9,444 bases of DNA from Ruminococcus sp. UBA3855 (GTDB taxonomy: Bacteria; Bacillota; Clostridia; Oscillospirales; Ruminococcaceae). The first letter of the stretch is position 1. Every line of letters begins with the position of its first letter. The notes beneath the pieces were generated by a model. It made no database searches. It saw nothing but the letters and a program-made list of their open reading frames with translations, and was not told where the DNA came from. A program made the position numbers and the translations under genes. Shown here piece after piece: positions 6,433 through 9,444 of this stretch. The stretch is taken from positions 1-9,444 of the forward strand of contig DGHF01000175.1 of NCBI GenBank assembly GCA_002392545.1. The letters are read 5' to 3'.

Positions 6433-6461
6433 ATTATACCAGATTTTTCAGGGCTTGACAA
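6433..6461 (-). promoter_or_regulatory. corA promoter (sigma-A type, extended -10)
   Basis: On the minus strand TTGTCA (6461-6456) is 17 bp from a perfect TATAAT (6438-6433), and a TG one base upstream of the -10 makes it an extended -10. Transcription would start near 6426. This gives a leader of about 124 nt that contains the 26-codon frame. Confidence 0.8.
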
Positions 6462-6500
6462 GTATTTTTTCGAAATTCGCAAAATATGACTTTTTTCCCC

Positions 6501-6529
6501 TTGCATTTTTAGGATTTGCATGTTATAAT
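6501..6529 (+). promoter_or_regulatory. Promoter of the pth-mfd operon (extended -10)
   Basis: TTGCAT (6501-6506) is 17 bp from a perfect TATAAT (6524-6529), with TG one base upstream of the -10. The expected start is near 6536, leaving a leader of about 80 nt before pth. It is divergent from, and about 60 bp away from, the corA promoter. Confidence 0.8.
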
Positions 6530-6540
6530 AGTAGAGAATC

Positions 6541-6583
6541 GAAAAAAATGGAAAAAGACGGTGTACATCCCTGTATACCGTCT
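6541..6583 (-). terminator. Minus-strand intrinsic terminator within the pth leader
   Basis: AGACGGTGTAC (6556-6566) and GTATACCGTCT (6573-6583) form an 11-bp stem (one mismatch as DNA, G-U on one strand) with a 6-nt loop. Read on the minus strand the stem runs straight into TTTTTCCATTTTTTT, a textbook U-tract. Read on the plus strand it is a 5' hairpin of the pth transcript preceded by A-runs. No minus-strand gene precedes it, so it would stop antisense transcription coming from pth before it reaches the corA promoter. Confidence 0.65.
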
Positions 6584-6617
6584 GAAATTGCTGTATGTAT
6601 GAAAAGGAGAAATTTTT

Positions 6618-7244
6618 ATGGGAATTATGGATATTTTTGCAAAATTAGAACAGGAAAACACAACAGGCAGAGGAAAGCCGGAATTTCTCATTGTCGGACT
6701 TGGAAATGTCGGCATGACTTATGAAAATACCAGACATAATGCCGGATTTATGGCGATTGATACTCTTGCTGAACAAGAACACATTGAAGTCAATCGAATG
6801 AAATTCAAAGGCTATGTGGGAGATGTGACATTAAGCGGAAAACGCTGTCTTTTGCTCAAACCCTCTACCTATATGAATAACAGCGGTGAAGCCGTCGTTC
6901 AGGCAATGCAGTTTTATAAAATCGACATTGACCATGTGATTGTGATTTTTGACGATATTTCCCTTGATGTGGGGAAACTGCGTATCCGCAGAAAAGGCAG
7001 TGCCGGAGGTCATAACGGCATTAAAAGCATTATCGAACTGACTGGTTCGGAGGATTTCGCAAGAATTAAACTCGGAGTCGGCGCAAAACCTCATAAAAGT
7101 ATGAATTTGGCTGATTGGGTTTTGAGTAAATTCAAGCCGGAGGAACTCGAAAAAATGAAGATTTCCTGTGAACATGCCTGTGAATGCCTGAAACTGATGG
7201 TCAACGGCGAAACTGACAAGGCAATGAATTTGTATAATGCATGA
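6618..7244 (+). CDS. pth: Peptidyl-tRNA hydrolase
   Basis: 208 residues. It cleaves the ester bond of peptidyl-tRNA released from stalled ribosomes, recycling tRNA in the cytoplasm. Family residues are in place: Asn30 in VGLGN, catalytic His40 in NTRHNAGF, Asn in KPSTYMNNSGE (81-91), the FDD acidic site (111-113) and GSAGGHNGIKSI (127-138). Two oddities: the usual GNPG reads GNVG (Val31), and about 20 extra residues (MGIMDIFAKLEQENTTGRGK) precede the point where most Pth proteins begin. That start is supported by AAAAGGAG 8 nt upstream, and there is no other ATG with a binding site before the core. It is first in an operon with mfd, 41 nt downstream, a pairing common in Firmicutes. Confidence 0.97.
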   Translation: MGIMDIFAKLEQENTTGRGKPEFLIVGLGNVGMTYENTRHNAGFMAIDTLAEQEHIEVNRMKFKGYVGDVTLSGKRCLLLKPSTYMNNSGEAVVQAMQFYKIDIDHVIVIFDDISLDVGKLRIRRKGSAGGHNGIKSIIELTGSEDFARIKLGVGAKPHKSMNLADWVLSKFKPEELEKMKISCEHACECLKLMVNGETDKAMNLYNA

Positions 7245-7285
7245 TAACGGAAATTTAATAATCACCACTGAAAAGGAGGAACATC

Positions 7286-9444
7286 ATGGATTTTTTTGCA
7301 CAAACTTTTAAGGAATTACCCGATTACCAACGGCTTATCCGTTCCATACATGAAAAGGAATTTCCTGTCTGTATCACAGGGCTTTCGTCCATACATAAGG
7401 CACAATTAGCCTTGACAATCTCTACTGAAAATATCCCTGCTGTCCTCTTTGTGACAGGCACAGAATCAGAGGCTATCAAATTATGTACAGATATTAACGC
7501 CATGTCCGGCGAAAATACTGCCATGTATTACCCCACAAAAGAATTATTATACACCTCAGCGGAAAGCCGTTCCGCAGAATATGAACATGAGCGTTTGCAT
7601 GTTCTATCCTGTATTCTGGAAAATTCTGTCAGAATTGTGACGACTTCTGTCGAAGCAGTGTCACAGCCTACCATTCCGCCCGAAATCCTCAAAAGCCATT
7701 ATTTCACCATCCAACAGGGGCAGGAAATCGACCTCAAAGATTTCACCGAAAAACTCATTCATTCCGGCTATGTCCGCTGTGAAAACGTTGAAGGAAAGGG
7801 ACAGTTCGCCATTCGTGGGGCGATTGCTGATATTTTCCCTGTGCAAATGGATTTTCCGGTCAGACTGGAATTATGGGGCGACGAAATCGACACGATTCAC
7901 TATTTCGACATTGAGACACAAAGACGGACGGAAGCCATTCAGGAATTTACTGTTTCCCCTGCATCCGAAATTCTCTACCAACCGGAAGACTTGATTGAGA
8001 AAATCCGCAAATTTTCCGCAAAGGTCAGAGGAAAAAAAGTCAATGAAATTCGTGAAAAATTGAATCACGACATTGACCGCATGGAAGCCGGTCTTTCTTT
8101 GATGAACATTGACAAGTATTATTCATTGCTTTACCCTGATACCTACATCACGGATTATTTGCAGGGGCTTGTCATCCTCTCTGAACAATCCGACATTCAC
8201 CGACAGGCACAGGCTATTACGACGCAAATTCGGGAAGATACTATTATTTTGTACGAAGACGGAACTTTGTGCAAAGGTTTGGGAATGAATGTGCTGGATT
8301 ATCCGGCATTGCAGGCACTTCTTGAAAAAAGGGAATGTGTTTATGTCAGTCAGTTTTTACAAGGCGGTGAAAGAATCCCATTCCAGAAAATTATCAGTAT
8401 GGAATGCTTGCAGAATGCCACTTGGGGTGGTGAAATCCGTCAATTACTGGAGGATTTGAAAGAATACATCCATGACCATTACAGAATTGTGCTTGCTGTC
8501 GGAAGTGCCAAAACATTGCCGATTCTTGTCAAGGATTTGCAGGAAAGCGGAATTCGTTGTGCCATCGCTGAAGAAGATACTTTATGCCCGACTGGTGCGG
8601 TATTAGTCACGGCTCGGACTATCAGTGCAGGGTTTTCCTACCCCGATAATAAAACCGCTCTCATCGTTCAAACCAGAATGCACAGCTCCCGAAAACGCAA
8701 ATCCCGTCACAAGCAAGGAATGGAAATTCAACAGCTTTCTGATTTGCACGTTGGTGATTTAGTTGTCCATACCATGCACGGAGTGGGGCGGTTTTTGGGT
8801 ATTCATAAACTGGAAATGGAAGGTCTTGCCAAAGATTACATTACCATCCAGTACGCAGGCACAGAAAAATTATATGTCCCTGTCACTCAGCTTGACATGG
8901 TTTCCCGATATATCGGCAGTTCTGACGAAGGAACGGTCAAACTGAATAAACTCTCCTCTCCTCAATGGCAGAAGACTTGTAAAAATGTCAGAAAAGCCGT
9001 TCAGGATATGGCGGAAGAACTTATGAAACTTTATGCCAAACGTGAAAAAAGTGAGGGCTATGCTTTCCACCCTGATAACGAAATTCAAAGAGATTTCGAA
9101 AACCGTTTCCCCTATGCCGAAACAGACGACCAGTTACAGAGTATTGACGAAATCAAAAGCGATATGATGCGCCCTCGTCCTATGGATAGATTGTTATGTG
9201 GTGATGTTGGTTTTGGTAAAACAGAAGTCGCTCTCCGTGCTGCAATGAAATGTGTGCTGTCTGACAGACAATGTGCCATTCTCGCTCCTACTACGGTATT
9301 AGCCCTACAGCATTACAAGACCGCTTTACAGCGTTTTGACCAGATGCCTGTCAAAATTGAAATGCTCTCTCGTTTCCGTTCCGCAAAGGAACAAAAGAAA
9401 ATCCTTGAAGACCTCAAAAAAGGAAAGATTGATATTATTATTGG
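7286..9444 (+). CDS. mfd: Transcription-repair coupling factor Mfd (partial, C-terminus missing)
   Basis: The frame is open from ATG at 7286 (AAGGAGG, 6 nt spacing) to the window end: 719 codons of an expected ~1,150. Mfd pushes RNA polymerase off DNA lesions by ATP-driven translocation and recruits UvrA for nucleotide excision repair. In view are the UvrB-like N-terminal module (residues ~25-215), including the GKGQFAIRGAIADIFP element and the GDEIDTIHYFDIETQRR element. The CarD-like RNA-polymerase-interacting domain follows (~485-555; VGDLVVHTMHGVGRFLGI, YVPVTQLDMVSRY). The start of the helicase-type motor has Walker A GDVGFGKT (639-646) and APTTVLALQHY motif Ia. Walker B, the second motor lobe and the C-terminal UvrA-gating domain lie beyond the edge. 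No frameshift or stop is seen. It is co-transcribed with pth. Confidence 0.97.
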   Translation, partial: MDFFAQTFKELPDYQRLIRSIHEKEFPVCITGLSSIHKAQLALTISTENIPAVLFVTGTESEAIKLCTDINAMSGENTAMYYPTKELLYTSAESRSAEYEHERLHVLSCILENSVRIVTTSVEAVSQPTIPPEILKSHYFTIQQGQEIDLKDFTEKLIHSGYVRCENVEGKGQFAIRGAIADIFPVQMDFPVRLELWGDEIDTIHYFDIETQRRTEAIQEFTVSPASEILYQPEDLIEKIRKFSAKVRGKKVNEIREKLNHDIDRMEAGLSLMNIDKYYSLLYPDTYITDYLQGLVILSEQSDIHRQAQAITTQIREDTIILYEDGTLCKGLGMNVLDYPALQALLEKRECVYVSQFLQGGERIPFQKIISMECLQNATWGGEIRQLLEDLKEYIHDHYRIVLAVGSAKTLPILVKDLQESGIRCAIAEEDTLCPTGAVLVTARTISAGFSYPDNKTALIVQTRMHSSRKRKSRHKQGMEIQQLSDLHVGDLVVHTMHGVGRFLGIHKLEMEGLAKDYITIQYAGTEKLYVPVTQLDMVSRYIGSSDEGTVKLNKLSSPQWQKTCKNVRKAVQDMAEELMKLYAKREKSEGYAFHPDNEIQRDFENRFPYAETDDQLQSIDEIKSDMMRPRPMDRLLCGDVGFGKTEVALRAAMKCVLSDRQCAILAPTTVLALQHYKTALQRFDQMPVKIEMLSRFRSAKEQKKILEDLKKGKIDIII

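Noticed and set aside
6401..6724. 107-codon plus-strand frame spanning the intergenic region and the pth start
   Set aside because: It crosses both promoters and the terminator hairpin, has no ribosome binding site at its possible starts, and overlaps pth out of frame.

Overview
The window looks like chromosome of a Gram-positive gut or rumen Clostridia member, most plausibly a Ruminococcus-type bacterium (Oscillospiraceae). The grounds are a secreted protein with a C-terminal dockerin module, Thr/Glu-rich linkers typical of ruminococcal exoproteins, strong AAGGAGG-type ribosome binding sites, sigma-A-like promoters and a pth-mfd gene pair. The genus is inferred from style, not from a marker gene. 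No RNA gene, insertion sequence, CRISPR array or phage gene was seen.

Left to right, four protein genes lie on the minus strand. (1) Positions 1-1889 are the first 629 codons of a large exported protein of unknown function. It has a signal peptide, a central coiled coil and a Thr/Ser/Asp/Glu tail made of a 27-bp tandem repeat that runs off the window edge. A good promoter and a short, foldable leader lie upstream. (2) 2446-3876 is an HtrA/DegP-type membrane-anchored serine protease with one PDZ domain, followed by a GC-rich terminator. (3) 4055-5239 is a secreted protein with an SGNH/GDSL-hydrolase-like fold whose Ser, Gly, Asn and His signature residues all appear replaced, fused to a dockerin. 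(4) 5373-6302 is a CorA-family divalent-cation channel. It is preceded on the same transcript by an unlisted 26-codon reading frame (6322-6402) with its own strong ribosome binding site.

A divergent intergenic region (6303-6617) separates corA from a plus-strand housekeeping operon: pth (peptidyl-tRNA hydrolase, 6618-7244) and mfd (transcription-repair coupling factor, 7286 to the window end, first 719 codons). Good promoters face in both directions. A minus-strand intrinsic terminator sits in the pth leader.

Genes 1-3 are an envelope/secretion set: two exported proteins and a quality-control protease for exported proteins, each with its own recognisable promoter, so adjacency need not mean one operon. 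The points most worth a second look are the apparent pseudo-SGNH dockerin protein, and the small reading frame with alternative foldings before corA, which resembles in principle the leader-peptide control of Mg2+ transporters in enterobacteria.
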